Positions 52,724 through 62,395 of a stretch of 64,000 nucleotides of DNA are shown here, piece after piece. Origin of the DNA: Bacillota bacterium (GTDB taxonomy: Bacteria > Bacillota > Clostridia > Lachnospirales > Lachnospiraceae); assembly GCA_023436225.1 (NCBI GenBank), contig JAEZKA010000072.1, forward strand, positions 1-64,000. The letters are read 5' to 3'. The notes below the pieces were generated by a model. That model saw only the letters and a program-made list of their open reading frames with translations, was not told where the DNA came from and searched no databases. Made by a program: the position numbers and the translations under genes. Each line of letters begins with the position of its first letter. Within the stretch, counting starts at the first letter, position 1.

Positions 52724-53530
52724 TTATGATAAATGATTGATGGAATCAGCATACATCAATAATTTCCTGGATATTCTTAGCTTCTGAAAAATGGAAGCAT
52801 AAGTAATCTCATTCATTCCTTCTATATAATTCTGTGGATAATTTCTTTTTAACCCTTTATTTCTTAATATTAACACCGCTTTATTATATGCTATGGCAGC
52901 CTCAGCTTCGCTACGGTATCTACCAATCAGATAATCACCGTTAATGTGGATCTTAGCGATATAATATGGAATGCCTTTCTTCATAACTTTTGTTACTCCG
53001 TGGTACGGATTAACAACTTCAATATTTTGATAGCTGTAGTCATGGTTGTCACCGTTAACAAACAGATAATCCCTACCGGCAACTGCATAGTTTTTGATTC
53101 CGTATCTGGATAATATATTTATCTGCATGCCATAATCAGATACGAAAAGATGGCCGCCTCGTTTCATGATTTTGTGGTGGGCATAATAAAAGAGATCTTC
53201 TGCGTCAAAACGAAGGCAGGTATTGATATCTAAATAATATAAGAAGTATCTCTTCTTAAGGTAGATCGGATTCTTGAAATAGATAAGATTATCTCGATAG
53301 TTAATCAGAACCACCCATTTATGGAAGGAAAGCGGGCAACCTTCGGGATACCCCTCAATGTTAGGGGGTGAGTTGTCAGTTAATATCTTCACCGCAAGAT
53401 GATATGCTTTACTTGCATCATCTTCAAGGAAATAGCTCCCTAAGCTTATATGCTTAGCTCGATAAGTTACAGAGGCTCGATAATAGATTTTTCCATTTTT
53501 CATGGAGGACTGATATACGCCTGGCAACAT
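52724..53530 (-). CDS. Double AP2-domain protein with a degenerate HNH-like centre
   Basis: The protein has 268 residues. Residues about 4-48 (GVYQSS-x-KNGKIYYRASV, then LGSYFLEDDASKAYHLAV) and about 180-225 (GVTKV, IPYYIAKI, IGRYRSEAEAAIAYNKAV) each follow the AP2 DNA-binding pattern. Between them, FVNGDNHDYSYQNIEVVNPYHG resembles the HNH homing-endonuclease segment (H-x-NG-N-x-D-x-R-x-NL) with the catalytic histidines largely lost. AP2-HNH proteins are usually homing endonucleases; this one is probably a domesticated DNA-binding protein. GAGGTGATG precedes the ATG. It sits alone and convergent to the two-component operon. Confidence 0.7.
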   Translation of the reverse strand: MLPGVYQSSMKNGKIYYRASVTYRAKHISLGSYFLEDDASKAYHLAVKILTDNSPPNIEGYPEGCPLSFHKWVVLINYRDNLIYFKNPIYLKKRYFLYYLDINTCLRFDAEDLFYYAHHKIMKRGGHLFVSDYGMQINILSRYGIKNYAVAGRDYLFVNGDNHDYSYQNIEVVNPYHGVTKVMKKGIPYYIAKIHINGDYLIGRYRSEAEAAIAYNKAVLILRNKGLKRNYPQNYIEGMNEITYASIFQKLRISRKLLMYADSINHLS

Positions 53531-53863
53531 TAATTCATCACCTCTTTAACAATATATCAGATTAAGATGGGTATATCAACAGGCACAGAGGGATAGTGAT
53601 AATTATTAACAAACTATTACGGTCCATTTGTGTAGAATGACACATTTTATGACCTGAAAACGTACTAAAGCAGTAGAATATGTATAAAGAAGAAGAAAAG
53701 CACGTAAAATATTTAATATATCGTTAATAAAATGTTAAAAATAGTATGTGCAATATAGACAAAATACATATCGAACCACAATGAATTATTGTTCCTAATT
53801 TCCTCGAGTGGAAAAATAAGGAATTCACTTATGGTGGTTTGTCACGAAATTGTGATTGACTTA

Positions 53864-53892
53864 TTGACACTAAAACAACCTTTGCCTATAAT
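53864..53892 (+). promoter_or_regulatory. Sigma-A promoter of the SleB-like hydrolase
   Basis: TTGACA (53864-53869) and TATAAT (53887-53892) have a 17-bp spacer. Upstream, GTTCCTAATTTCC and GGAAAAATAAGGAAT (about 53791-53834) form an imperfect hairpin that may be an operator. Nothing else is seen between 53,531 and 53,863. Confidence 0.9.
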
Positions 53893-53967
53893 GCTGAATA
53901 TCATTACCAAACATTCCATAAATTGGAAAAATTAGCCATTGAAATATCAAGAAAAGAGGAAAAATTT

Positions 53968-54918
53968 ATGTCAATAATAAATTTGTTTCTTCAAAAGAGA
54001 AAATTGCATGAAAGCCAGCATGGTATCATAATGGTGATTACGGCATATGCATTATCTGTAATGATGCTGATTATGGGATCTGATGTGTTTTATAATATCA
54101 ATTCCAAAGCGGCAGGGATAAGCACGAAAGCTGAAGAGACACAAGAGAAGATTAATGAAGAATTGTCTGATCTGCAAGTAGAAGACGTTCCAATTTTGTT
54201 AATCCAATCAAAGATACAAAATCCATTTGGTGTAGCAGAGGTTATGCAGACAGGCCTTGGAAGTACCCGGGCTCTGAATACAGCTCCCACAGAGCTGTCA
54301 TCCGATGTAGGGAAAGAAGCTAATACAATGTGGCTGCTTGGCAACGCCATGAATCAAGAAGAATATAGTGAGTTGCTGGACCAGATACCGGATTTCGCTT
54401 CCATTAGCACAGTAGTATCTGCCTCAGGCAATTCCACTCCCCTGCTGGAGGCTAAGGAAACTTCTCCATCAGAGGATGAGATTCAAAGCATGTCGACAGA
54501 GGAAGCTAGCTCTCCTTATGTAATCGATGTTTCCAAAAAAGAGATTCGTATGCTGGAGCGTATAGTACAGGCGGAGGCTGGCGGTGAAGATATGGTGGGT
54601 AAGATATTAATTGTAAATGTAATTCTTAACCGAATCGCCGATGATAGTTTCCCGGATAATGTGGAGGATGTCATATTCCAGAATAAGGACGGAGAATATC
54701 AGTTTTCACCAGTAGATGATAAAAGCTATTGGTCGGTAGACATATCTGATAATACAAAGGAAGCAGTAATCAGAGCACTGGAAGGAGAAGATTATTCGAA
54801 AGGTGCATTATATTTTGTTGCGAGAAAGCGAACCAAGTCCAGCAGTGCGAGATGGTTTGATGATAATCTGGATTGGCTGTTTAAGCACGGTGGACACGAA
54901 TTTTATAAAGAAAAATAA
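53968..54918 (+). CDS. SleB/CwlJ-family cell wall hydrolase
   Basis: The protein has 316 residues. One N-terminal membrane helix (about 21-41) anchors it, then a Ser/Glu/Thr-rich linker of about 150 residues. The C-terminal 125 residues are the Hydrolase_2 domain (PF07486): IVQAEAGGEDMVGKILIVNV with the catalytic Glu, NRI, FPDNVEDVIF, QFSPV, and GALYFVARK. Family members cleave peptidoglycan, often spore cortex. It might act in growth or germination. GAGG sits 8 bases before ATG 53968; TTG or ATG codons upstream lack ribosome sites. Confidence 0.88.
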   Translation: MSIINLFLQKRKLHESQHGIIMVITAYALSVMMLIMGSDVFYNINSKAAGISTKAEETQEKINEELSDLQVEDVPILLIQSKIQNPFGVAEVMQTGLGSTRALNTAPTELSSDVGKEANTMWLLGNAMNQEEYSELLDQIPDFASISTVVSASGNSTPLLEAKETSPSEDEIQSMSTEEASSPYVIDVSKKEIRMLERIVQAEAGGEDMVGKILIVNVILNRIADDSFPDNVEDVIFQNKDGEYQFSPVDDKSYWSVDISDNTKEAVIRALEGEDYSKGALYFVARKRTKSSSARWFDDNLDWLFKHGGHEFYKEK

Positions 54919-54929
54919 AGGGATGCGTA

Positions 54930-54958
54930 TTGTATCCAAAGGATTGTCATGTTATAAT
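54930..54958 (+). promoter_or_regulatory. Sigma-A promoter of thrC
   Basis: TTGTAT (54930-54935) and TATAAT (54953-54958) have a 17-bp spacer, with a TG extending the -10 box. The leader to thrC is about 195 bases and could hold regulation, but no T-box or other known riboswitch motif was recognised. Confidence 0.75.
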
Positions 54959-55159
54959 ACTTGAAACTTGTGACGTGTGAAAGTGTGAAGGCGATTCATT
55001 CGTGTTTACGGAGGCTTTCCTATTTCCGACGGCCTGTGCTCATAATGCTTTATCAGGACTTATTATTGGTGATGATATCGATGAAGCTTATTATTAAGTG
55101 AAGCTCAGGAATGATGAGTAGACGTCAAATAAATATAAGTAAAGGGGATTGAAATAATT

Positions 55160-56650
55160 ATGAACCTAATGTATAGGAGCACAAGAGATTCAAGTAACAG
55201 AGTAACAGCTTCACAGGCTGTTCTGCAGGGCTTATCCCCGGACGGAGGTTTATACGTTCCGGAAACAATACCAGCTCTTAGTAAGTCAATGAAAGAGCTA
55301 TCTAAGCTTAGCTATCAAGAGACGGCTTACGAGGTAATGAAATTATTTTTAACAGATTATACGGAGGAGGAACTGAAGGATTGCATTGCTAAGGCATATG
55401 ATTCGAAGTTCGACACTCCGGAGATTGCTCCGCTTAAAAGGGTAGGCCAGACATTTTATCTGGAGCTTTTTCATGGAGCAACCATAGCATTTAAGGATAT
55501 GGCATTATCGATTTTGCCTCACTTATTAACGAAATCGGCAAAGAAAAATAATGTTAAAGAGGAGATCGTAATACTTACGGCAACCTCAGGTGATACGGGT
55601 AAGGCAGCCCTAGCCGGCTTCGCGGATGTCAAGGGAACAAGTATCATCGTATTTTACCCCAAGGACGGTGTCAGCAGTGTTCAGGAAAAGCAGATGGTTA
55701 CCCAACAGGGAGCAAATACTCATGTTGTAGGTATCCGTGGTAACTTTGATGATGCACAGACCGGTGTTAAGAAGATGTTTAATGACAAAGACCTGGCAGC
55801 GCGTCTTAAGAAGGCTGGTTACCTGTTCTCCTCAGCCAATTCCATCAATATCGGTCGTTTGGTACCACAGATAGTATACTATGTTTATTCCTATACCTCC
55901 TTAATAAGGCAGGGTCATATTAGTGATGGTGAGAAGATTAATTTTGTTGTTCCCACCGGTAACTTTGGTAATATCCTTGCTGCATATTATGCAAAGCGTA
56001 TGGGTGTTCCGATTGAGAAGCTGATCTGTGCTTCCAATGAGAATAAGGTGCTCTTTGATTTCTTTGAGACAGGTAGATATGATAGGAACAGAGAATTCAT
56101 ATTAACCAAATCCCCATCCATGGACATACTGATCTCCAGTAATCTGGAACGTTTGATTTATCATATTGCTGATAATGATTCTAATAAAACAGCAGAGCTG
56201 ATGAAGGGACTGAACTCCCAGGGAGTTTATCAGATAACGGATGCCATGAAAGATAATCTTAAGGGCTTCCTTGGAGGCTGGGCCTCTGAGGAAGAGACAA
56301 AAGAAGCGATCGATCAGGTGTATACAAAGGATGGGTATGTAATGGATACTCATACTGCAGTAGCAGCCAGTGTATATCATAATTATCGATCCAAGGCCCA
56401 GGATACAACAAAATCGGTTATCGTATCTACTGCCAGTCCATATAAATTCGGTAAGAGTGTACTGGAAGCTCTTCATATCTCGCAGATACCGGAGGATGAT
56501 TATGAGCAGGCACTTGTGTTGAACAAGCTATCTAAAATAGATATTCCGAACGCGGTGGAGGAGATACGTACAGCCCCTGTATTGCATACGAAAGTGTGTG
56601 ATACGGAAAAAATGCAGACAGTTGTCGAGGAAATTTTGAAAATAATCTAA
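55160..56650 (+). CDS. thrC: Threonine synthase
   Basis: The protein has 496 residues, the longer type found in many bacteria. The N-terminus has the family's YRSTRDSSNRVTASQAVLQGLSPDGGLYVP pattern, here read in parts. The PLP lysine is Lys112 (TIAFKDMAL), followed by TATSGDTGKAALAGF and PTGNFGNILAAY. It turns O-phospho-homoserine into threonine. AAAGGGG precedes the ATG. It is a single-gene unit. Confidence 0.96.
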   Translation: MNLMYRSTRDSSNRVTASQAVLQGLSPDGGLYVPETIPALSKSMKELSKLSYQETAYEVMKLFLTDYTEEELKDCIAKAYDSKFDTPEIAPLKRVGQTFYLELFHGATIAFKDMALSILPHLLTKSAKKNNVKEEIVILTATSGDTGKAALAGFADVKGTSIIVFYPKDGVSSVQEKQMVTQQGANTHVVGIRGNFDDAQTGVKKMFNDKDLAARLKKAGYLFSSANSINIGRLVPQIVYYVYSYTSLIRQGHISDGEKINFVVPTGNFGNILAAYYAKRMGVPIEKLICASNENKVLFDFFETGRYDRNREFILTKSPSMDILISSNLERLIYHIADNDSNKTAELMKGLNSQGVYQITDAMKDNLKGFLGGWASEEETKEAIDQVYTKDGYVMDTHTAVAASVYHNYRSKAQDTTKSVIVSTASPYKFGKSVLEALHISQIPEDDYEQALVLNKLSKIDIPNAVEEIRTAPVLHTKVCDTEKMQTVVEEILKII

Positions 56651-56930
56651 TTATGACAAATGCCTGACATAAATTTGACACATCAGAAGTTCATATTATA
56701 ACCATAGTCAGAGCAACAATACAGGAACCGCTAGATCAGCCGAGGCATCAGATGAGGTCACATCCTATTCTACATCTGTTGCAATGAAGAGGATTTCGCG
56801 GTGAATGCTATGAAGAGGGGGTTCCCTGGAGGCTTTTTGACTAAGATATAATCTACCTAACGCGTGAGATTAGAGCGGTTTTAGGGGGATGGTCATTTGG
56901 TAAAATATCCAAATTACACGGATAAAAGAC
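56651..56930 (+). other. Gene-free stretch after thrC
   Basis: No gene is visible. GCATCAGATG and CATCTGTTGC (about 56745-56783) form a loose hairpin that may end the thrC transcript, though it lacks a T run. Confidence 0.4.
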
Positions 56931-56959
56931 TTGACCTTTTTTTCCTTTATTGTTATAAT
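56931..56959 (+). promoter_or_regulatory. Strong sigma-A promoter of the surface protein gene
   Basis: TTGACC (56931-56936) and TATAAT (56954-56959) have a 17-bp spacer rich in T. The 5' UTR is about 125 bases long and ends in AAGGAGGAAG, one of the best ribosome sites in the window. Confidence 0.88.
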
Positions 56960-57090
56960 CATCTTGTTGTTGGAAGATTATATTAAGCGTCACCTTTTCT
57001 ATGTTTTACGGGGTTTACAAACTTTGTGAAATTAGTAATGGCGCGCAAAATATAACACCAAACCATATATTTTAAGGAGGAAGTAAGAAT

Positions 57091-59697
57091 ATGAAGAAGA
57101 ATTTCTTTAAGAAGTTATCCTTCGTTCTGGCATTAGCGATGATCGTAACAGCTCTCGCTCCTGCTGCAGGCGCTTTCGCTGCTAAGGCACCGAAGCTCAA
57201 TGCATCTACCAAGTATTTATATCTTGACCAAGATGGCAAGAACGAATTTGACTTCAACATTTCAAACAAGAAAACTGGATGGAAGTACGCATGGTCTACA
57301 TCCAACGCAAAGGTAGCTACCGTTAACAAGAAGAACGGTGTTACACTTGCTAAAGGCGCTGGTACAGCTACCATTTCCGTAGTTATCTCCGATAAGGACG
57401 GCGAGGAATTTGATGAGTTATCAGCTAAGGTTGTTGTAAGAGATAACATCAAAGAGTTAACAATCACTAATTTACCCGCAGAGGGTAAGGTTGCTGTTGG
57501 TGTTGCTCATGACTTCAACAGAAGCTATGTAACAGATGCTGGCAAGACAACTGGTTCACAGGCTATCACCAGATGGTCCGTAGGCGAAGGCGCAACAATT
57601 GACGACAAGGGTGTATTCACAGCTACTAAGGCTGGCGAGTATACAATTACTGCTCGTGCGTTCCAGTCCAAAGCTAAGTACACTAGCTGGTTAACAGATG
57701 CAACTAAGTATGCTGATTATGTAACTGCTGAAGCTACATACAAAGTAACTGTTGCTCCTTCTATGACTGATGTTAATCAGACAACTCTTAAGAAGTTTGA
57801 TTTAACATTTGACTCCGCTATGACTAAGGCTGATGTTGAGAAGAACTTAACAGTATCTTACACTATCGGTGGAACTAAGGTTAAAGAGTTAGTTAAGGGA
57901 GTTACTCTGAGTGAGGATAGCAAAACAGCTACTGTTGAAATGTATGCTAACTTTACCCAGGGAACAACATATGTTGTTGAATATCCTGAGATGAAAGCTG
58001 TTCAATTTGTTTCTGCAACTGCTAAGGTAGAGGAAGTTGTGGATATGGCTATCTTAACAAAGACAGCTCAGATTTCTAAGGAGCAGAAGCTTGATATCGC
58101 TCTTTATAACAAGGATGGCGTTAATATCGCTAATGATGATTTAGTAGCAAGAGTTACACTTGAAAAGGCTGCAGCTAATAACTTATCAACTTTAGTAGGT
58201 AGAAGCGTATACATGTATAAACTTGGTGAAGTGGTTTCACTTAAAGCTACTTTCCACACCTATAACTGGGTAGATGGTAAAGAGGTTGGTAATGTTATAG
58301 CAACAGGCGATATTACTTGTGTTGACATCGTAAAGGATCAGGTAGGTACTATTCATGGTTGGTCTGTTACATCAGGTACACCTACTAATTTTAATACTCC
58401 TAAGACTCAGGTGTTTAAGAATGTAAGTACACCACTTCGTGTTGTATTAAAGGGTAAGGATGCAAATGGCAATGATATGTATACTGCTAATTACGATGGA
58501 TATCCCGCTAACATGACAGCAGGAACAGGTACTTGGAAATATACAACCACTAATAGAAATGTTTTATTAGTTGATAACTCAGGTAATGTTTATGGCGTTG
58601 CTGATGGCACTGCTTCAGTAGTTGTTTCCTACAATGATGTTCAGGTAGGTGCATGCGAAATTACTGTAGCTGGAGCGGAGAAGCTTGCAATGGCTTCCTT
58701 GAGTACCAACAGCCTGATTTTAAGTAATGAATTCGCGGATATTACAAATGTCACTTTTGAAGCTAAGAATCAGTTAACTGATGACTATAAAAGAGATGGT
58801 AATTATTACGCATCTGTATCAGTTTCTGAAAACTTTACTAGAGCAACTACTGGTGTTACTTATCCCAACGTTCAGAGTACAGCTACTGGCTTAAGCGTTA
58901 ATGCAGCTGGTGCAACAGCTGGAACATATGGTTATACAGTTAAGATTACAGATAAAGCAGATGGTAATAATTCTATTTCACTTAACTTCAGTGTAACTGT
59001 ACAGGATCCTGGCGATAATACTACAGTGGCATACTACAAGATTGAGACTAATAAGCTTACTTATGAAGTGAAGTCTGGTACTTCGTTTGCTGATGTATCT
59101 GCAACGTTATCAGTATATGGCTATAACTCAGCTGGTATTAAGGTTTCGAAGCTCGAAAACGGTCTTAAGAACGCTGTATTAGATAATTATAATATTGAAG
59201 TTAAGAACCCGGATGGAGCGACTGTTACTGGTTCAGCTATCGATGGAACAGTTCTTCTTGAATCCTCTAGTACAATCAAATTAGCTGGTTTTAAGTCAAT
59301 TAGTGGTGGAGCAAGAAGAATCGCTGCGACCGAAAAGGCAGGTTCTTGGTTAATCACAGCTACTCCTAAAACTTCAAGTACTACCACAACAATAAGTCCG
59401 GTTAGCTTTGAAGTTACAAATTCACAGCCTAAGGCTACTTATACTGTAAAGAAATTTGTATCTGATGACATGACAAGCGTTAGTGCAGCTAATGTTCACC
59501 AATTAATCAATGAATGTATAACTGTTACTGTTGGAGATAGAACTGTTCGAGCAGAGGCAGAATATATTGGTGCTGACTATGAAATCATTAACGGTAATGT
59601 TACATTAAGAAAGATCAAATTCTATGAGCAAGTATCTGGTATTGACCATATCGAGCATGAAATTAACTTTGGTGGATTGGTTATTAGTGCTAAATAA
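57091..59697 (+). CDS. Secreted Ig-like multi-domain surface protein (S-layer-like)
   Basis: The protein has 868 residues. A Sec signal peptide (basic start, hydrophobic core) ends at about AGAFA/A, residues 30-31. The mature protein is Thr/Ala/Val/Lys-rich. Residues about 35-120 form a BIG2-like domain (WKYAWSTSNAKVATVNKKNG, VTLAKGAGTATI in pieces), and similar Ig-like beta units recur to the C-terminus (WKYTTTNRNVLLVD, GVADGTASVVVSY). There is no SLH, LPxTG or membrane anchor. Codon use is strongly biased (GCT, GTT, AAG, ACT) and unlike its neighbours, consistent with very high expression. An S-layer or another major envelope protein is the best inference. Confidence 0.82.
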   Translation: MKKNFFKKLSFVLALAMIVTALAPAAGAFAAKAPKLNASTKYLYLDQDGKNEFDFNISNKKTGWKYAWSTSNAKVATVNKKNGVTLAKGAGTATISVVISDKDGEEFDELSAKVVVRDNIKELTITNLPAEGKVAVGVAHDFNRSYVTDAGKTTGSQAITRWSVGEGATIDDKGVFTATKAGEYTITARAFQSKAKYTSWLTDATKYADYVTAEATYKVTVAPSMTDVNQTTLKKFDLTFDSAMTKADVEKNLTVSYTIGGTKVKELVKGVTLSEDSKTATVEMYANFTQGTTYVVEYPEMKAVQFVSATAKVEEVVDMAILTKTAQISKEQKLDIALYNKDGVNIANDDLVARVTLEKAAANNLSTLVGRSVYMYKLGEVVSLKATFHTYNWVDGKEVGNVIATGDITCVDIVKDQVGTIHGWSVTSGTPTNFNTPKTQVFKNVSTPLRVVLKGKDANGNDMYTANYDGYPANMTAGTGTWKYTTTNRNVLLVDNSGNVYGVADGTASVVVSYNDVQVGACEITVAGAEKLAMASLSTNSLILSNEFADITNVTFEAKNQLTDDYKRDGNYYASVSVSENFTRATTGVTYPNVQSTATGLSVNAAGATAGTYGYTVKITDKADGNNSISLNFSVTVQDPGDNTTVAYYKIETNKLTYEVKSGTSFADVSATLSVYGYNSAGIKVSKLENGLKNAVLDNYNIEVKNPDGATVTGSAIDGTVLLESSSTIKLAGFKSISGGARRIAATEKAGSWLITATPKTSSTTTTISPVSFEVTNSQPKATYTVKKFVSDDMTSVSAANVHQLINECITVTVGDRTVRAEAEYIGADYEIINGNVTLRKIKFYEQVSGIDHIEHEINFGGLVISAK

Positions 59698-59728
59698 TTA
59701 AAAACAACCTGTTAATGTAGGTTAACAG

Positions 59729-59782
59729 AAAAGGAGCTTTTGTGAAACAGTCCAATAGACTGTGGAGCAAAAGCTCCTTTTT
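59729..59782 (+). terminator. Strong terminator of the surface protein gene
   Basis: AAAGGAGCTTTTG with CAAAAGCTCCTTT, and inner ACAGTC with GACTGT, followed by TTTTTGG. Confidence 0.95.
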
Positions 59783-59791
59783 GGGCCCTGG

Positions 59792-59841
59792 GTCAAACCT
59801 GCTAAGGAAAGTGGCTCTTTGTCAAACCTGCTAAGGAAAGT
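59792..59841 (+). repeat. 21-bp direct repeat
   Basis: GTCAAACCTGCTAAGGAAAGT occurs at 59792-59812 and again at 59821-59841 with 8 bases between. A TTAA-type tetranucleotide run (59,853-59,875) follows. Confidence 0.85.
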
Positions 59842-60217
59842 CAAGAGTTAAATTTAATTAATTAATTAATTAAATAAAAAAGCATCATTAATAAAGAACG
59901 AGTGCTTCTCCTTCCTTGAGGGCGTAAAAATTTCTGTGTCCAAAGATGAAGTATCTTAGGCGATACCATTGCTTTTGGCAAGAATGAGATATGTATTTTA
60001 CTTGTCGAATTATGTGTTTATTAATAGTTTAACCATTATAAGGAAAAGTATTCATATAGTTATTATTTTTGAACACAGAAAGTAAACGTGGGCGCGCCCA
60101 CACCAGGCCTCCGGAATAAATATGGATTTATCGGCTATAATTATAATGCCGATGGAATAAAAGCTACTGGCGTATAGGTTCGGTTTTTCGAAGCTTACGC
60201 CGGCTGCTTATTCCGTT
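59842..60217 (+). other. Gene-free stretch between the surface protein and the IS cluster
   Basis: Mostly AT-rich. GTGGGCGCGCCCAC (about 60,089-60,102) is a perfect 14-bp GC palindrome, out of place in this DNA. No terminal inverted repeat of the next element could be located. Confidence 0.4.
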
Positions 60218-61430
60218 TTACAGGTATTGAGCCAGCCTGGATTCAAACAGGACGCTGAGTTGGCTTAAGACCATAACCCAGTTCCTGTATCGCTGTGTCC
60301 ATTTTCTTAGGACGTTCATGGATGCTAGGTACAGCATTTTTCAAGGGATGTATCATTTGTGAAGGAGCTTTTCGTCTTAGTGACTTTACGAAATTGCCGA
60401 TTTAGCCCCTCTATGATGTTTGTCGTGTACATGATTTTCGGATATCATCACTAAAGCGGAAGAAGGGGCTGACTACATCCTTGTTACTTTCCCAGTTACT
60501 GACAGCATAAGGGTATTTCTTTCCCCATTTCTCCTTTAACATCTCTAATTCTGACAATGCCAGTTCTTCATTTGAAGCCTTATATACTACTTTGAAATCG
60601 GAGGCAAATTTCTTGATATCTTTATAGGATACATATTTGAATGAATTACGCAGCATGTGTATGATACATCTTTGTACCTGTGATTACGGATATACCGAAT
60701 TTATAGCTACTTTAAAGCCTGAAAGCCCATCTACGCAGAAGAATAGCACATCTGCAACTCCTCTGTTCTTTAGGTCATTGAGCATTCCAAGCCAGAATTT
60801 CGAGGATTCGTTTGCACCAATGGTAATACTTAAGATATCCTTTTCTCCATCCAAAGTAACGTCCAGAACAACATAAGCTGCCCGATTAACAATCCGTCCA
60901 TCCTCCTTAATCTTATAGTGTATTGCATCAATAAACACGAATGGATACATAGGATTAAGCGGTATGGACTGCCATTCTTTAATATCAGGAATTATGAGGT
61001 CAGTGATTTTACTTACCATTTCAGCTGACAGTTCAATTCCGTAAATGTCTTGTAGTTGATCATGTATATCACTGGTAGACATTCCCCTGGCATAAAGTGA
61101 GATGACCTTTTCTTCGATGCCTGAGATGTCTCTTTGATATTTAGGTATTATCTTGGGTTCAAAATCACCATTTCTGTCTCTTGGGATATCAACCTCAAAT
61201 TCACCGTACTGACTCTTAACCGTTTTGGGGGAGTAGCCATTTCTTTTGTTCTCTATGATAAGTTCCCCTTTTTCATTCTTAGGATAACCCATGGAAACAT
61301 CCATTTCTGCCTCCAACATCTCCTGCATCATGTCTTTAAAGCTGTCTTTGAGTAATGTGTAGATATCGCTTACATTTTGAATGTTGTTTTCTTTGATAAT
61401 CTGTCGTAATTGTTCCTTTGCTATAGCCAT
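60218..61430 (-). pseudogene. IS256-family transposase, inactivated
   Basis: Read on the minus strand the protein begins MAIAKEQLRQIIKEN and shows the IS256 (Transposase_mut, PF00872) landmarks NKRNGYSPKTVKS, RDRNGDFEPKIIPKYQR, ARGMSTSDI, FIDAIHYKIKEDG and FFCVDGLSGF. An in-frame TAA replaces a Lys codon just after the first Asp block (near 60,683). Homology continues in the same frame (QRCIIHMLRNSFKYVSYKD) to about 60,430. Two single-base deletions in A runs then shift the frame (RKIMYTTNIIEGLNRQFRK and LEKMLYLASMN are split). The transposase is therefore dead. Confidence 0.9.
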
Positions 61431-61564
61431 ATAAAAACCACCTTTCGGATGAGATTATTCATATCTAATTCTCACCAGAAAAGTGTATATATTACCAAGA
61501 CACAAAATTATTTACATTACCTAACCGTAAAAGGATTCATGGTTCCATTAAGGATATGACTCCT

Positions 61565-61592
61565 CATGCAGCACATGAAGCTGCTGCATAGG
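61565..61592. repeat. Short palindrome
   Basis: ATGCAGCA and TGCTGCAT pair around CATGAAGC, in the gap between the IS256 and IS110 remnants. Confidence 0.6.
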
Positions 61593-61653
61593 AAGTTAAA
61601 CTTTTTGTGTCTACGCTATTGACACAAGTCCAATGAATTAAATTTATCACGAT

Positions 61654-62194
61654 TTATATTTTGTGAATCTTTTCAAGAAGTCTATCGATATTTGGCATAG
61701 TACGTTCTGTTATATTAAGCAATGTAAGACGGCACTTAACTCTACTATCTCGATAGAACCCTTAGTTGGTTGTAATTAACGATAGTATTATCACAATCTA
61801 CATTTGGTTTAAACCAATTATCTATTCCATAATTAGCTATGGTTATTGCGTCTAATCGATTAGTCTTGCCGGGGCGCATATTTAAGCTGGCATATTTGTA
61901 CATAGTAAGTGGATTCACAGTTGTAACAGTGAAATTCATTTCTAAAAGATACCTATAAATTGGCAGATGATAGATACCAGATACCTCGATGAAGATTCGT
62001 TTCTCTCCTTCAAGTTTTTGAATATAAAGTATAAGTTCATTAAGAATTTCCTTTGTGTGTTCAACGATAAAAGGTTTTTAAACGACTTCTCCATATGGCT
62101 TCAAAATACATACGGTACTTTTCTCTTTTGATGCATCAATTCCAATACTAATAATAATAAATCCTCCTTTTTCGTCATCCTTATTACTATTCAT
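61654..62194 (-). pseudogene. IS110-family transposase N-terminal remnant
   Basis: Minus-strand reading starts at ATG 62194 and gives IGIDASKEKSTVCILKPYGEVV, then an in-frame stop, KPFIVEHTKEILNEL, IFIEVSGIYHLPIY and VNPLTMYKYASLNMRPGKTNRLDAITIANYGI (read in parts). This is the DEDD/RuvC-like domain of IS110 transposases, with the first Asp in GIDAS and Glu in IEVSG. A frameshift after LRVLSR leads to VKCRLTLLNITERTMPNIDRLLEKI, and then the sequence is lost. The C-terminal Ser-containing Tnp domain is missing, so the element is dead. Confidence 0.85.
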
Positions 62195-62252
62195 ATTTGC
62201 TCGTTACGCGAAAGACAACTTGTGTTTTCAACCTGCATAATCGAATATATAT

Positions 62253-62334
62253 AATAAGTAGGCGGCTGACTGTTTGACACTCGGATGTATAAAATCCACT
62301 GTTGGGGGCGCCAGCCTAAGTTGGTCTACTTATT
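62253..62334 (-). ncRNA. Possible bridge-RNA remnant of the IS110 element
   Basis: The 82-base segment lies 59 bases upstream of the IS110 start. On the minus strand AATAAGTAG closes with CTACTTATT. Inside, AGGCTG pairs with CAGCC, and GGAT with ATCC around TTTATAC. IS110 elements carry a structured guide RNA in the non-coding end next to the transposase, and this segment is in the right place with nested stems and internal loops. Confidence 0.4.
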
Positions 62335-62395
62335 ATAACAAGAATAAAGAGAAAACGAATAACAGAAGTTATTTCGTCTACTCTTTTACTGTACA

